From an uncultured Eubacterium sp. (GTDB lineage Bacteria > Bacillota > Clostridia > Lachnospirales > Lachnospiraceae): 64,000 nt of DNA. Made by a program: the position numbers and the translations under genes. The stretch spans positions 1-64,000 of the forward strand of contig CANRTU010000014.1 in assembly GCA_947642745.1 (NCBI GenBank), in the 5' to 3' direction. The notes beneath the pieces were generated by a model. The model was given only the letters and a program-made list of their open reading frames with translations, made no database searches and was not told where the DNA came from. Shown here piece after piece: positions 9,742 to 19,246 of this stretch. The stretch's first letter is position 1. Each line of letters begins with the position of its first letter.

Positions 9742-11505
9742 CTATTCCAGTATCATTTCATGCAGTGCGTTTCCGGGCGCTGCCACTGGCATGACATTTA
9801 GTTCTCTTTCGATGATAAATTCAATTACTGTCGGCGTTTTTTTATGTTTCTTTGCGCTTATCAGGGCGTCTTTGATTTCTTCTGTTTTCATTACACGGAT
9901 ACCATGCGCTCCGTAGCTTTTTGCCAGACGGATAAAATCAGGCGTATATGCGGGGCAGACATACGTATTTTCCTGCGGATGTCCGCACATTTTCCCACAG
10001 CTTTTGCGATAACGCATACAGGTGGATGAATAGTGTCCGTCATAAAACAATTCCTGCCACTGCCGCACATTTCCCAGATACCCGTTATTCAGTATACAGA
10101 TAATCAGCGGCAGTTCACAGACCACCGCAGTAGCCATTTCCTGAATATTCATCTGTATGCCGCCGTCGCCGGATATGACAATGACATCTTTATCCGGATT
10201 GCCCAGTTTTGCCCCGATCGCAGCGGGAAATCCGTATCCCATCGTACCAAAACCACCGGAAGTAAGCATCCGGCGGTGCTCATTTAATTCCAGAAACTGG
10301 GCGGCCCACATCTGGTTCTGTCCCACATCCGTTACAATCACAGACTCCGGAAAAAGATCGTTCACTGATTCCATAATTTTCTGCGGCGTTAATCCGTTCT
10401 GCTTCATGCAAAGAGGATGCTTACTGTCCCAGCCCTTTATTTCATCCAGCCAGTCCGTCAGCTCCAGCGGCTGCGCCTGCCCAAGCAGTGCGCTGAGCGC
10501 TTCTTTTGCGTCCGCCGCCACTGGCAGATCCGCCCTGACATTTCTGGACAGGTCGCCTGCGTCAATATTGATATGAACGACTGTGGCATTTGCGGCAAAA
10601 CGCAAAGGGCTGCCTGTGATCCGGTCATTAAACCGGGTACCGATGGCAAACAGCACGTCGCATCCGCTGACTGCGCAATTGGCCGCATAGCTTCCATGAA
10701 TGCCGATGTTTCCAATATAAAGACTGTCCGCAGAAGGCACTGCCCCCTTCCCCATAATGGTAGTAACAACCGGAACACCGGTGCGCCTGGCAAGTTCTGT
10801 CATTTCCCGGTCCGCCCCGGCGATCCGCACACCGCCGCCGGCGAGAAACAGCGGTCTGCTGGCATGAGCTAACAGATCCAGGGCTTTTTGTATCTGCCAC
10901 CCGTCCATGGTACGGGTTTCTTCTATATAATAATGGTCACAATTATCATCGTCACCGCCGCCCTGCCGGTTATTTGCCATCTGTTCATAACAGCCGCTTC
11001 CATACGCCTGCTGGATATCTTTTGGCAGGACCACCACTGCCACTCCGGGCTTTCCCGTTTTCGCAATGTAAAAGGCCTTTTGTATCTCTCTGGCCAGGTC
11101 CTCCCGTTTTTGTACCATGACAGCATATTTACATATATTTTTCGCCAGACCCGCCATATCCAGTTCCTGAAACGCCCCGTGTCCCATCAGCCCTGTGGGC
11201 ACCTGTCCTGTGAAACATACGAGCGGCACACTGTCATACCCGGCGGTAGCGATACCAGTTACCAGATTGGCAGCCCCTGGTCCGCTGGTCACAAGACAGA
11301 CGCCTGTTTTTCCCGTAGAGCGGGCATACCCGTCCGCCGCATGGATCAGCCCCTGCTCGTGACGGGGCAGTATCATCTGAATGTCCGTCTCTCCATAAAG
11401 CGCATGAAACAGATCAATGACCTGTCCGCCGGGATAGGCAAATAATGTGGTCACCTTCTCTTTTTTTAATGCTTTTACAAATAATTGCGCACCTGTAATT
11501 GTCAT
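9742..11505 (-). CDS. ilvB: Acetolactate synthase large subunit
   Basis: Thiamine-diphosphate enzyme that condenses two pyruvates (or pyruvate plus 2-ketobutyrate) for valine, leucine and isoleucine synthesis. The 587-residue product starts MTITGAQLFVKALKKE, has the catalytic Glu in the LPRHEQG motif near residue 50, and the ThDP/Mg site GDGGIQMN...NNGYLG near residue 450. After the QWQELFY motif there is an unusual Cys-rich insertion with spacing C-x6-C-x3-C-x9-C (about 9950-10023). A second low-complexity insertion (GGGDDD) lies near residue 185. No ilvN regulatory-subunit gene lies beside it. The GGAGG start signal is good. Catabolic AlsS is less likely given the family features, but I cannot exclude it. 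Confidence 0.9.
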   Translation of the reverse strand: MTITGAQLFVKALKKEKVTTLFAYPGGQVIDLFHALYGETDIQMILPRHEQGLIHAADGYARSTGKTGVCLVTSGPGAANLVTGIATAGYDSVPLVCFTGQVPTGLMGHGAFQELDMAGLAKNICKYAVMVQKREDLAREIQKAFYIAKTGKPGVAVVVLPKDIQQAYGSGCYEQMANNRQGGGDDDNCDHYYIEETRTMDGWQIQKALDLLAHASRPLFLAGGGVRIAGADREMTELARRTGVPVVTTIMGKGAVPSADSLYIGNIGIHGSYAANCAVSGCDVLFAIGTRFNDRITGSPLRFAANATVVHINIDAGDLSRNVRADLPVAADAKEALSALLGQAQPLELTDWLDEIKGWDSKHPLCMKQNGLTPQKIMESVNDLFPESVIVTDVGQNQMWAAQFLELNEHRRMLTSGGFGTMGYGFPAAIGAKLGNPDKDVIVISGDGGIQMNIQEMATAVVCELPLIICILNNGYLGNVRQWQELFYDGHYSSTCMRYRKSCGKMCGHPQENTYVCPAYTPDFIRLAKSYGAHGIRVMKTEEIKDALISAKKHKKTPTVIEFIIERELNVMPVAAPGNALHEMILE

Positions 11506-11887
11506 GATATACCTCCTTTACCTGGCAGGCCTGCAGTCAGTTCATACCGGATACAGATGAATCTTTCCGGCACATGGACTTCCGGATATCTGACAGAGTC
11601 TTCGTGTTTTATTTATACGACTGCTTTTTTGTATACTGCTTCCTTTTTCTGTATACAGATGAATGCAAGTACATGCCTGCTTTTTAGTCCTGTGAAAGGG
11701 CTGCCCGGTAAAAGCAGGCGGGGATGATTTATGAAAACCTTCCCCGGTTCCTCTGCTGTTCCCTTTTCCGGCAGCCCGGTCCGCATCAGAGCGGTCTGAT
11801 CCGCGTTCACACAGGTTAAAATTCCATCCCGGCGTAACTAATCCACTGGTTTAGAATTTTAACGCTGTTAACAAACTATGATAATTT
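11506..11887 (-). other. ilvB leader region
   Basis: A 380-base leader or spacer between the TetR and ilvB genes. GCCTGCTTTT (11675-11684) pairs perfectly with AAAAGCAGGC (11710-11719). I see no T-box AGGGTGG-type sequence and no branched-chain-rich leader peptide. The open frame within it lacks a ribosome-binding site. Confidence 0.4.
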
Positions 11888-12496
11888 TCAATTCCTGTCC
11901 GGTGGGGAGACCAGAGCTTTTGCAAACATCTGTACACTGTTTTTGATATAGTCCTCTTTATCTACCCCCGACAGCTTTTTCCCAAAAGATGCCTGTAGAA
12001 ATGTATAACCAAATGCGGCTGAAAAAAAAGCCAGTGCGGCAGCCTCAAAATCTGTTTCCGGCAGTCTGCCCATTTCACACATTCTGGTCAGATAAGATGT
12101 AAATGAAGACAGAAACGCCTGCGGGACTTTCATAATATAAGGCTCTGTCTCTTCATATAATCCGGGCGTCCTAAGACCAATGGACAGTTTTACAAAATCC
12201 GGCGTCATCCGGTCCATGTAGGCCCGCATATACATTTCCATATCCGCCTGCAGGTCCCATTTCACCTGTTTAAAAATATCCGGTGAGATATCCGCCCTCC
12301 ATCTGGTCTGCGCCACGCCCTGCAGCACAATATCCTTCTTACTTTTAAACTTTCGAAACAGCGTGCATTCATTGACGCCTGCTGTTTTTGCGATTTCTTT
12401 CGTGGTAGTGGCCATAAATCCTTTGTCCCGCACCAATGCCATTGCCGCATCAATAATTTTCTGACTTGTATCGTCCAGATCATCACCTCCATGCAA
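11888..12496 (-). CDS. TetR/AcrR-family transcriptional regulator
   Basis: About 200 residues. The N-terminal helix-turn-helix (IIDAAMALVRDKGF, then TTTKEIAKTAGVNECTLFRKFKSKKDI) is typical TetR; the C-terminal ligand domain is not diagnostic. The annotated ATG at 12496 has no ribosome-binding site. A near-perfect one, GGAGGTGAT, lies inside the frame and points to a CTG at 12478 (seven bases or so away) as a possible non-AUG start, which would remove six residues and leave the start just ahead of the first helix. It lies upstream of ilvB on the same strand, 380 bases away, so co-transcription is possible but unproven. The target is unknown. Confidence 0.85.
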   Translation of the reverse strand: MHGGDDLDDTSQKIIDAAMALVRDKGFMATTTKEIAKTAGVNECTLFRKFKSKKDIVLQGVAQTRWRADISPDIFKQVKWDLQADMEMYMRAYMDRMTPDFVKLSIGLRTPGLYEETEPYIMKVPQAFLSSFTSYLTRMCEMGRLPETDFEAAALAFFSAAFGYTFLQASFGKKLSGVDKEDYIKNSVQMFAKALVSPPDRN

Positions 12497-13150
12497 GTGT
12501 CTGCTTTCATTTTAGCAAAAAAAGCGTACCCGGTCAATACCAGAACACATTATCCCATTATTACTTTTTCAATTCCGCACCTGTACGCTTTATTTTTTGT
12601 GATAATTAATTTTCGCCAGTATCAGATCTCCTTCATAATGGGTGCGGAATGGTCAGGAAGCAGCGCATAGAACAGTCTTACGGTATATGACAAGCCAATT
12701 TTCAGCAGAAAACGGGGAGGGTGGCGGATGAGAGAAAGTCCACGCCGTATCCGTTACAGCGTTTCCTGTCTGCCCGGTGAATTCCTTAGAATGAAACAGG
12801 TTTATCTGCGCCTGATCCGGCAAAATTGAACCGGTATATGAGTGGGATTCCGCAGCAGCCGGCATTGTGGCAATATTCAAACTTTTGTTTTTTTCCATAA
12901 CTCTTTTCTTTTGGTTCGGAATCGTGTGGCGCTGGCGATCTGATTCTCCCTGTATATCCATTGTCATTTCCCTGCGTATTCATGTCGTAATCTGTTGTGT
13001 TTGTATGTTCCACAGCCTGTTGTCTGAATATTGACACAATTGATAATTTATTATATTTTTGTGTTGATAATTCTACATGGTTGGTTTAATATATAAATCA
13101 AATCACTAATCAGTTACATATTTAAATTATTTTACAGGGAGGTAACCATT
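12497..13150. other. Intergenic region with inverted repeat
   Basis: 650 bases without a supported gene. ATTCCGCACC (12572-12581) and GGTGCGGAAT (12641-12650) form an inverted repeat. Open frames on the minus strand (12653-12967, 12786-13037) lack ribosome-binding sites and look random. The right part (13020-13140) is very A+T rich and holds the promoter listed below. Confidence 0.55.
13031..13059 (+). promoter_or_regulatory. Sigma-A-type promoter for propeller-like gene
   Basis: TTGACA at 13031-13036, 17-base spacer, TATTTT at 13054-13059, in an A+T-rich tract about 90 bases upstream of the ATG at 13151. Confidence 0.5.
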
Positions 13151-13778
13151 ATGGGAGAAAAAATAATGTACGGAAAAATCATATTAAGCGAACAAATCTG
13201 TAATATCACCTCCATCATGAACCAGAATAATAAGGGAGCGTTTAATGTTGTACAGGGATATACTGTTTCCCCGGATTATATGCACCTGCTGATCATGAAG
13301 GATCCCGAAATTTCAGAAGATTATGATCTGAAAAACTGCGTAATGGCCAGAAGCAGCAGAACAACCGGAACAGTAACGTCACTTACCATAAGCGAGCCCC
13401 GGTCTCTGCGGCATGGCAATGACTGTACTTACTATAATGGTAATTTTTACGTTGCTCAGGGCGGAGGAGCGGTTATACAAAGTATTCTCTTATAACATAA
13501 ACGGAGCTATTGTCCACAACTGTATCACAATATTTGATCTGCCTGGTTCCAGCCCTGAATTTACCGGCCTCTCCCTGCGTGAGGTTTATAGCTGCAATAA
13601 AACCAGCAATACCCGATTTGAGGTGGAAGATATCAATTCCCCGGATGATGGAAAACCATTTTACATCGCAGTAAATTCCAAAACGGGTACTGTGGAAAAT
13701 GACTCCATCTACAAAATAGCATTTCAGGCACCACTTGCGCCGTCTGCGAACGACCTGGCAGACGCTTCATCCACATGA
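13151..13778 (+). pseudogene. Frameshifted propeller-like protein gene
   Basis: Two overlapping frames look like one gene broken by a +1 shift. Frame one runs 13151-13495 (114 residues, GGGAGG before the ATG). The continuation lies in the next frame and ends at 13778. The junction falls near 13470-13490, where one extra base in GCGGTTATAC would explain it: the reading then goes from YVAQGGGAV to YKVFSYNINGAIVHN without loss of sense. The motif HGNDCTYYNGNFYVA resembles blade sequences of secreted beta-propeller proteins, so the intact product would be about 208 residues. No slippery heptamer is visible, so programmed shifting is unlikely. Either a sequence error or a recent mutation fits. Function unknown. 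Confidence 0.6.
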
Positions 13779-13788
13779 CATATTCATC

Positions 13789-13814
13789 CCGGCCCGTATC
13801 CGGATACGGGCCGG
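13789..13814. terminator. Perfect 26-base palindrome
   Basis: CCGGCCCGTATCC pairs with GGATACGGGCCGG without a loop spacer. It lies between the frameshifted gene and the LRR gene; no T-tract follows, so it could be a terminator remnant, a processing site or an operator. Confidence 0.4.
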
Positions 13815-13830
13815 AAACAGGAGAAACTAC

Positions 13831-15132
13831 ATGAAAAAATTTTACCAGTGCATACTTTTTGCCGTCTGCCTGCTGGCGGTTCCTGTCTGCCTGCCGGAAA
13901 CCGCCGCCCAGGCGGAATTATTCGGGGGCATCGTCCGCTACAGCAGGAAAACCGGAACCCTTACCATCCCGGAAGGCCTGGACAGCATTCCCCCCGGTGC
14001 CCTTGCCTACTGCATGGCCCTGAATATGAAGGTCGCACCCGGAAACAGGCATTTCATGGTTAAGGACAACGTGCTCTTTTCAGCGGACGGCTCCTGCCTC
14101 GTCTATTACCTTCCCAAAAGAAAGGGGCATGTGTACCGCATCCCGGACAGCGTCACCAGGATCGCGCCCATGGCCTTTGCCAACAGCCGCAACCTGCGCC
14201 GGGTGGTCCTCCATGAAAATATCAGGGTTCTGGGCGCCGGCGCTTTTTTCCGGTGCAATTTCCTGGAAAAAATCAATCTCCACGATGCGGTAAAGCTGAG
14301 GGAGATTAACGACTGCCATACCAGAAAGCCGCATGGAAACGGTATCAACGACAATTATGTGACCATGCCTTACGAGGAATATGTGTGGACCGGCAATTCC
14401 CACAGTCCCCTCCATTCCTTTTACCATGGCACGTTCGAGGGCACCAGGCTCACATCCGTAAGGCTTCCGGACAGCGTGGAATACCTTGCGGAGGAAACCT
14501 TCCGCTCCTGCCAGCTGCTTCGCCGCATCACATTCGGGAAGCGGTTCGTGGGCGGCATCAACACGCCGGAAAAAGATCCCGGAAAAACACTGCTGCTGTA
14601 CCAGCTGGACCTGGAATCACTGAAATTCCGGGGGAAAAACCCGGCTTACCGGGTCAGGGACGATGTCCTCTACAGTGCGGACGGCACGGTCCTGTGCCAG
14701 GTGCTGTACGGCAGGCACATGCCGGCGGACAGGGAAATGGATTTCGTGGTAAACAGCGGGGTGACACAGATTGCCGACGGGGCCTTTTACCACATGGTGT
14801 GCCTTGAAAGCGTCACCGTGGAGGGCAGCCTCTCGTCCATCGGCCGCTCCGCCTTTTACCTGTGCATGACGATGCAGACGTTCCGGGCCGGCGGGGACAT
14901 CGCATATATCGGGAAGGGCGCCTTCAGCTACTGCGGCAGCCTCCTGTCGTTCATCTGCCTGGGGAAGGTGGGTACCGTGGACAGGGAAGCCTTCCTGGAC
15001 GCATACCAGCTGCTGGAGGCGGTGGCGGGCGGCCTGCCGGACTTTGTGGATGATACGGCATTCAGGGAATGCGGGGCACTGCCGGTGCCGGAGTTCACCC
15101 CGCTGCGCCCGGACAGGAAGACAAATTCATAA
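13831..15132 (+). CDS. Secreted BspA-type leucine-rich-repeat protein
   Basis: 433 residues from the ATG at 13831, which has CAGGAG upstream and opens a clear signal peptide (MKKFYQCILFAVCLLAVPVC, then a cleavage-type ETAAQA). The open frame extends further upstream without a start signal. The body contains BspA/TpLRR-type repeats with the pattern IPDSV..I...AF.....L..V.L. Such proteins are surface or secreted adhesin-like proteins; the ligand is unknown. No LPXTG motif or other cell-wall anchor is visible. The DNA is visibly richer in G+C, with C/G-ending codons, than neighbouring genes, which suggests recent acquisition. The preceding frameshifted gene is on the same strand 50 bases away. 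Confidence 0.82.
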   Translation: MKKFYQCILFAVCLLAVPVCLPETAAQAELFGGIVRYSRKTGTLTIPEGLDSIPPGALAYCMALNMKVAPGNRHFMVKDNVLFSADGSCLVYYLPKRKGHVYRIPDSVTRIAPMAFANSRNLRRVVLHENIRVLGAGAFFRCNFLEKINLHDAVKLREINDCHTRKPHGNGINDNYVTMPYEEYVWTGNSHSPLHSFYHGTFEGTRLTSVRLPDSVEYLAEETFRSCQLLRRITFGKRFVGGINTPEKDPGKTLLLYQLDLESLKFRGKNPAYRVRDDVLYSADGTVLCQVLYGRHMPADREMDFVVNSGVTQIADGAFYHMVCLESVTVEGSLSSIGRSAFYLCMTMQTFRAGGDIAYIGKGAFSYCGSLLSFICLGKVGTVDREAFLDAYQLLEAVAGGLPDFVDDTAFRECGALPVPEFTPLRPDRKTNS

Positions 15133-15229
15133 CAGGGCAGACGATACCACGCCTGCCCTCAATAAGACCCGCTCCCCCATTATTACGCAAAGCCGGAAGA
15201 GGCTGTTTCACATTCCACGGATCCCCTGC

Positions 15230-18151
15230 TCACACACTTTCTCTTCTTATATCTTCCAGTATATCCACCGCCATCTCCCTGTGACTTTCGTATAATGTCA
15301 GCAGTATCACCGCAGATATGGCTGCCGCTGCTGCCGCTGTACACACCCCTGCCAGCCAGGATGCCTTCACCAGATAATATCCGGACAGACTCACCAGTAT
15401 TCTGCGTATGCCATACATCACCGGCGCAGAACATACAGCAGCTGCCAGAAACGCCCGCAAAAGAATACCGGCGCATTCATACAGCAGCATCTTCCGTTTC
15501 TGTGCCCTGGAAATCCCCATGGACTCCAGCATCGCAAATTCCTGCCGCCGGCTGGTCAGCCTTCCACGGATGGAATTGGCCAGATTTAACAGACAGATCA
15601 CCGAGGTGAGCGCTACAAAACAGCCCAGCATAATATTAATCACACTGATCAGCGCATCACCAAAGGAAACGTCCGCATTCTTATTATCACGGAATCCATA
15701 CCCTATAGTTTCCATCTGCTCCAGACGGTCTTTCAGGTCTGACGGGCTGCCGTTCATCCGGATCATAATACGTGGCGTCATGGATCTGTACCGTCTGCCT
15801 TCTCCTGCTGCTTTCTGCAGTTTCCTGGCATTGTCCCAGCCTGTAATGATCCAGAAAAACTCTCCATGAAAACTTACATATTCATTCAGCTGGCTGCCAG
15901 ACGCAAATCCGGCTATTTTAAAAGAATAGTCCAGTACCTTCTTCTTTTTAGCTGAATAGATTTCCATGGGCAACAGGGCGCCTTTTTCAAGATCGGTCAT
16001 CCTGCTGATTTCATAGGCGTGAAAGTCCGCTTCCCTCCCATGCACCCGGATATCTTTCGTGGACAAAAACCCGTTTTGTACCACGATGGCGCCCAGATGC
16101 TCCGGATCTGTGAGCATATCCATATCCGAACCGGTCAGCTCCGCCATATGTTCCAGTGTCTGGTCGTCTACCGCCAGTATACTGACAGATCTGTTATAAC
16201 CGATATCTTCCCAGTCTGGCAATTCACCGTCAAAAAACTGGCTTATTACACTATCATAGGCTCTCTTATATTCCATGCTTAGCGCTTCCTCCGTCGTCTC
16301 CCCAACGAACATTCCGCTGTTCCACACCCGGATCTGTTCTACGCCGGGATCGGCGGCAATCTCCTGTTTCAGATCCTCCAGCTCTTTTTCACTGCACCCT
16401 GCAGGGGCAAACGTATAATCCCAGTCATCTGTATGAAACTGAATATCCGCATCCTCGCTTACAGCCATCCGTACCACACTGCTGACCTCCACGGCGCCAA
16501 ATCCGGTTATTGCCAGAATCATTACAAACACCGTTACAGACATCATGACTGATCGTGTCTTTTTCCGCTGTCTTACCACTGTATTTCTGGCCAGCATTCC
16601 TTCGATGCCTGTATACCGCAGCCAGCCAAACCCGGAACGGCAGACCCCTTTCCCCGCAGACTGGCTTCCACGGATATTTTCCACCGGTCCGGTTTTTGTC
16701 AGGCGCATTGCCGGAAGAAAAGCGGAAAATCCCACTGTAAGGATGGCTGCCAGCACTACCACGCCAGCCATTGGCAGCGACACATGGACCCTTACCGGCA
16801 GCTGGTCCACATACTCTCTTAACCTCATAAACACGCCAAGGAATGGCGAAAGCAGTGTAATACCCAGCTTTATCGTGCCAATGCCCAGAAGCATCCCCAC
16901 CGGCAGAGCAAAGACCAGCAGATGATAGACTTCGTAGTACACACTGCCGCGCTTCTGTCTGCCTGTGGCGCCCACCGATGACAGCATCCCAAGATACCGG
17001 CTGCGCTCCTCATAGGACATCTGAAAGACATTAAATATCAAAAAGACAGACGCCAGCACAATCAGTCCGGTAAAAAACGCCATCATAACACCTGTGATCA
17101 GATTCAGCGTAGCCTGATCCGAATGCCCGGTAAATATCAGTACATAATCATTGATATCATACTCCCTGTCCGGATCCACCTGCTGCCGGATCTCTTCCCT
17201 CCAGTTATCCGGAATCTGGTCCGTGTCAAAAATCATGGACAAATTAAACCCGGAAAGTTCTGCCACCGCTTCTGCTGTCAGTACCGTCAGCCCCAGATAA
17301 CCGGCCGCATTTTCAAAATATGGCGGTTCCACAAAACCCACAACTTCATAGTCACCGGTTTTTCCTGTAGATACGGCCTCTTCCCGGATATCAGGATCAT
17401 TCAGATAATATGGAAAATCCAGGGGTACTTTTATCGTCTCATTGTAAGATACTGACATCTGGTAATATGGAAAACTGATACTGTCTTTCCGTGGATTGAT
17501 CCCGGTGATACTCCGGTCTATATAAGAAGCTTTTACCCTGTCTCCCACTGCGATTCTGGCTCCCTGGTCACGGACCCGGCTGCTTAGTACAATCTCTCCT
17601 TCTGTCTCTGGCAGGCGGCCTTCCAGCAGTCTGATATTCATCCAGTCAAAACAGGCAGGCTCATAAGCTTTTACATGCAGATAAGGCGTTTTTTCGCTGG
17701 CAGTAACATCCCAGCACGCCAGACCATAATCCGCCGATGCCGCAGTCTGTTTCAGATAAGGAAGCGTATTGAGACGCTCTGCTTCTTCCTGTGTGATATC
17801 ATACACACAGGCATGCCATTTGCCCTTTTTTAACGTACCAAGATCTTCCAGATAACGGATGCAGGCATCCCTGCCCACAAATACACAGGTTAACAGCAGC
17901 ACCATAAACACAATCCCCATCCAGGCCGAAAATGTCCTGCGTTTATTCTGTTTCATGTATTGTCTGGTAACATACGCCACAATATTTTTCTGCCGCAATC
18001 CCCTGTGCCGTCTGCCCGGAAATAACTTCCCTCTGCGGTGTCCACGCCGTGCTTCCCGCGGATTCACCCGCGGCATCTGTCTGCCCTGATTTTCCTCCTG
18101 CTGTGTGATTGCCGTCTGTCCTGCCGGATCATCACTGATTTGTCTATACAT
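15230..18151 (-). CDS. ABC transporter permease, FtsX/MacB type
   Basis: About 973 residues. A basic cytoplasmic extension of some 60 residues precedes the first membrane helix (WMGIVFMVLLLTCVFVG). A large extracellular domain follows, then three helices (about residues 360-490), a second large extracellular domain and three C-terminal helices, i.e. two FtsX-type modules as in lantibiotic/bacitracin-sensing transporters and MacB-like systems. The long frame opens with GTG at 18160, but GGAGG lies 8 bases before the ATG at 18151, so I use that. The start overlaps the stop of the ATPase gene upstream, indicating translational coupling. The pair has no adjacent histidine kinase or response regulator. 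Confidence 0.88.
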   Translation of the reverse strand: MYRQISDDPAGQTAITQQEENQGRQMPRVNPREARRGHRRGKLFPGRRHRGLRQKNIVAYVTRQYMKQNKRRTFSAWMGIVFMVLLLTCVFVGRDACIRYLEDLGTLKKGKWHACVYDITQEEAERLNTLPYLKQTAASADYGLACWDVTASEKTPYLHVKAYEPACFDWMNIRLLEGRLPETEGEIVLSSRVRDQGARIAVGDRVKASYIDRSITGINPRKDSISFPYYQMSVSYNETIKVPLDFPYYLNDPDIREEAVSTGKTGDYEVVGFVEPPYFENAAGYLGLTVLTAEAVAELSGFNLSMIFDTDQIPDNWREEIRQQVDPDREYDINDYVLIFTGHSDQATLNLITGVMMAFFTGLIVLASVFLIFNVFQMSYEERSRYLGMLSSVGATGRQKRGSVYYEVYHLLVFALPVGMLLGIGTIKLGITLLSPFLGVFMRLREYVDQLPVRVHVSLPMAGVVVLAAILTVGFSAFLPAMRLTKTGPVENIRGSQSAGKGVCRSGFGWLRYTGIEGMLARNTVVRQRKKTRSVMMSVTVFVMILAITGFGAVEVSSVVRMAVSEDADIQFHTDDWDYTFAPAGCSEKELEDLKQEIAADPGVEQIRVWNSGMFVGETTEEALSMEYKRAYDSVISQFFDGELPDWEDIGYNRSVSILAVDDQTLEHMAELTGSDMDMLTDPEHLGAIVVQNGFLSTKDIRVHGREADFHAYEISRMTDLEKGALLPMEIYSAKKKKVLDYSFKIAGFASGSQLNEYVSFHGEFFWIITGWDNARKLQKAAGEGRRYRSMTPRIMIRMNGSPSDLKDRLEQMETIGYGFRDNKNADVSFGDALISVINIMLGCFVALTSVICLLNLANSIRGRLTSRRQEFAMLESMGISRAQKRKMLLYECAGILLRAFLAAAVCSAPVMYGIRRILVSLSGYYLVKASWLAGVCTAAAAAAISAVILLTLYESHREMAVDILEDIRRESV

Positions 18152-18848
18152 CCGCCTCACCTCCCAGTACCCTGATCGCTTCGTCCCTGGTAATTCTTCC
18201 GTCTTCGATACAGATCATTCTGTCTGCCTGCAGCGCAATACTCTCGTCATGGGTAATCAGAAGCAGCGTCTGATCCTGTTTCCTGCTGCATTCTTTTAAC
18301 AGACGTATGACTTTTGCGCCGTTTTTCCGGTCCAGATTGCCGGTAGGTTCATCTGCCAGTACAATGGTCGGATGGTGGTAAAGCGCCCTGCCTATGGATA
18401 CACGCTGCTGCTGGCCGCCGGAAAGCTGGGCGGGCAGGTTGTATCTTCGCTGTGACAGCCCCATCATTTCCACCATGGTATCCAGCCGCTTTTGATCCAG
18501 TGGCCGGTGATCCAGCAGATGGGGCAGCGCAATATTTTCTTCCACATTTAATACTGGCAGCAGGTTATAGAACTGGTAAATCAGTCCCACCTGCCTGCGG
18601 CGGAAAATGGCCATCTTATCTTCCTTTAACCCATGCAGGTTTGTACCGGCAATCCATACATTCCCGCTGGTGGGCTTATCCACTCCTCCCAGAATATGCA
18701 GCAGTGTGGATTTGCCGCTGCCGGAAGGACCCACTATAGATACGAATTCCCCTTTATCCACATGAAACGACACGTCCCTGAGCGCATGGACGCAGGCTTC
18801 GCCGCTGCCATATTGTTTACATATATGTTCGCATCTTAAAATTTCCAT
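18144..18848 (-). CDS. ABC transporter ATP-binding protein, MacB/LolD type
   Basis: 234 residues from the ATG at 18848, where AAGGAGAG stands 7-10 bases upstream; the frame is open further but without a start signal. Walker A is GPSGSGKST, the signature is LSGGQQQR, Walker B is VLADEP followed by TGNLD, and the H-loop is LLITHDE. The TGNLD signature is typical of the MacB/LolD/BceA group that pairs with FtsX-type permeases. Its stop overlaps the permease start by eight bases, so the two proteins are made together and should form one complex. Substrate unknown; peptide antibiotic defence or lipoprotein/peptide handling are the usual roles. Confidence 0.93.
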   Translation of the reverse strand: MEILRCEHICKQYGSGEACVHALRDVSFHVDKGEFVSIVGPSGSGKSTLLHILGGVDKPTSGNVWIAGTNLHGLKEDKMAIFRRRQVGLIYQFYNLLPVLNVEENIALPHLLDHRPLDQKRLDTMVEMMGLSQRRYNLPAQLSGGQQQRVSIGRALYHHPTIVLADEPTGNLDRKNGAKVIRLLKECSRKQDQTLLLITHDESIALQADRMICIEDGRITRDEAIRVLGGEADV

Positions 18849-19246
18849 ATGATTCTCTCTCCTTTGCACGTCGTTTACCGGCTGCCTGTTTTCCCGACAG
18901 CCCCTCTGCCTGTTCCGCCATCCTCCCCGTTGGATTTTCTTCCCACAGACCGCCATGCCATCGAAAATCCGTCCTGCAGAATGATATCATATTCAGTACA
19001 CGGACCATAACGATCCGGCGGACCGTACACTGGATATCTGTTTCTATGATACCTCATGATCGTGACTCTGGCGTGAATATTTGCGTGACAAAATAGTCAC
19101 TATCATGTATCAGGCGGCCTGCGGCCAGAGCCGGATTCTGTCCGGTTCTTACAAAGCCTCTTTATTTTCATCCGGATAAATAATTTACGAATCCCCTGAC
19201 TTATGTTATAATTTTTCCATACATTTATAAAATATGGGGGAGATAT
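18849..19246. other. Divergent intergenic region
   Basis: Spacer between the minus-strand ABC operon and the plus-strand arabinofuranosidase gene. GTGAC-aaaata-GTCAC (19085-19100) is an inverted repeat that could be an operator. CCGGA-ttctg-TCCGG (19131-19145) is a small hairpin. A promoter for the plus-strand gene lies at 19184-19212. Confidence 0.5.
19184..19212 (+). promoter_or_regulatory. Promoter of arabinofuranosidase-MCP operon
   Basis: Consensus -10 TATAAT at 19207-19212, 17-base spacer, weak -35 TTTACG at 19184-19189. The weak -35 hints at activation, perhaps through the inverted repeat at 19085-19100. Confidence 0.5.

Noticed and set aside
11613-11810. 65-codon frame in the ilvB leader as leader peptide
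   Set aside because: No ribosome-binding site and not enriched in Leu/Val/Ile codons in the right place.
12653-13037. Two overlapping minus-strand frames of 83-104 codons
   Set aside because: No ribosome-binding site, random-looking composition, and no family resemblance.
13470-13495. Programmed ribosomal frameshift
   Set aside because: No slippery heptamer or downstream pseudoknot candidate; a one-base insertion is simpler.
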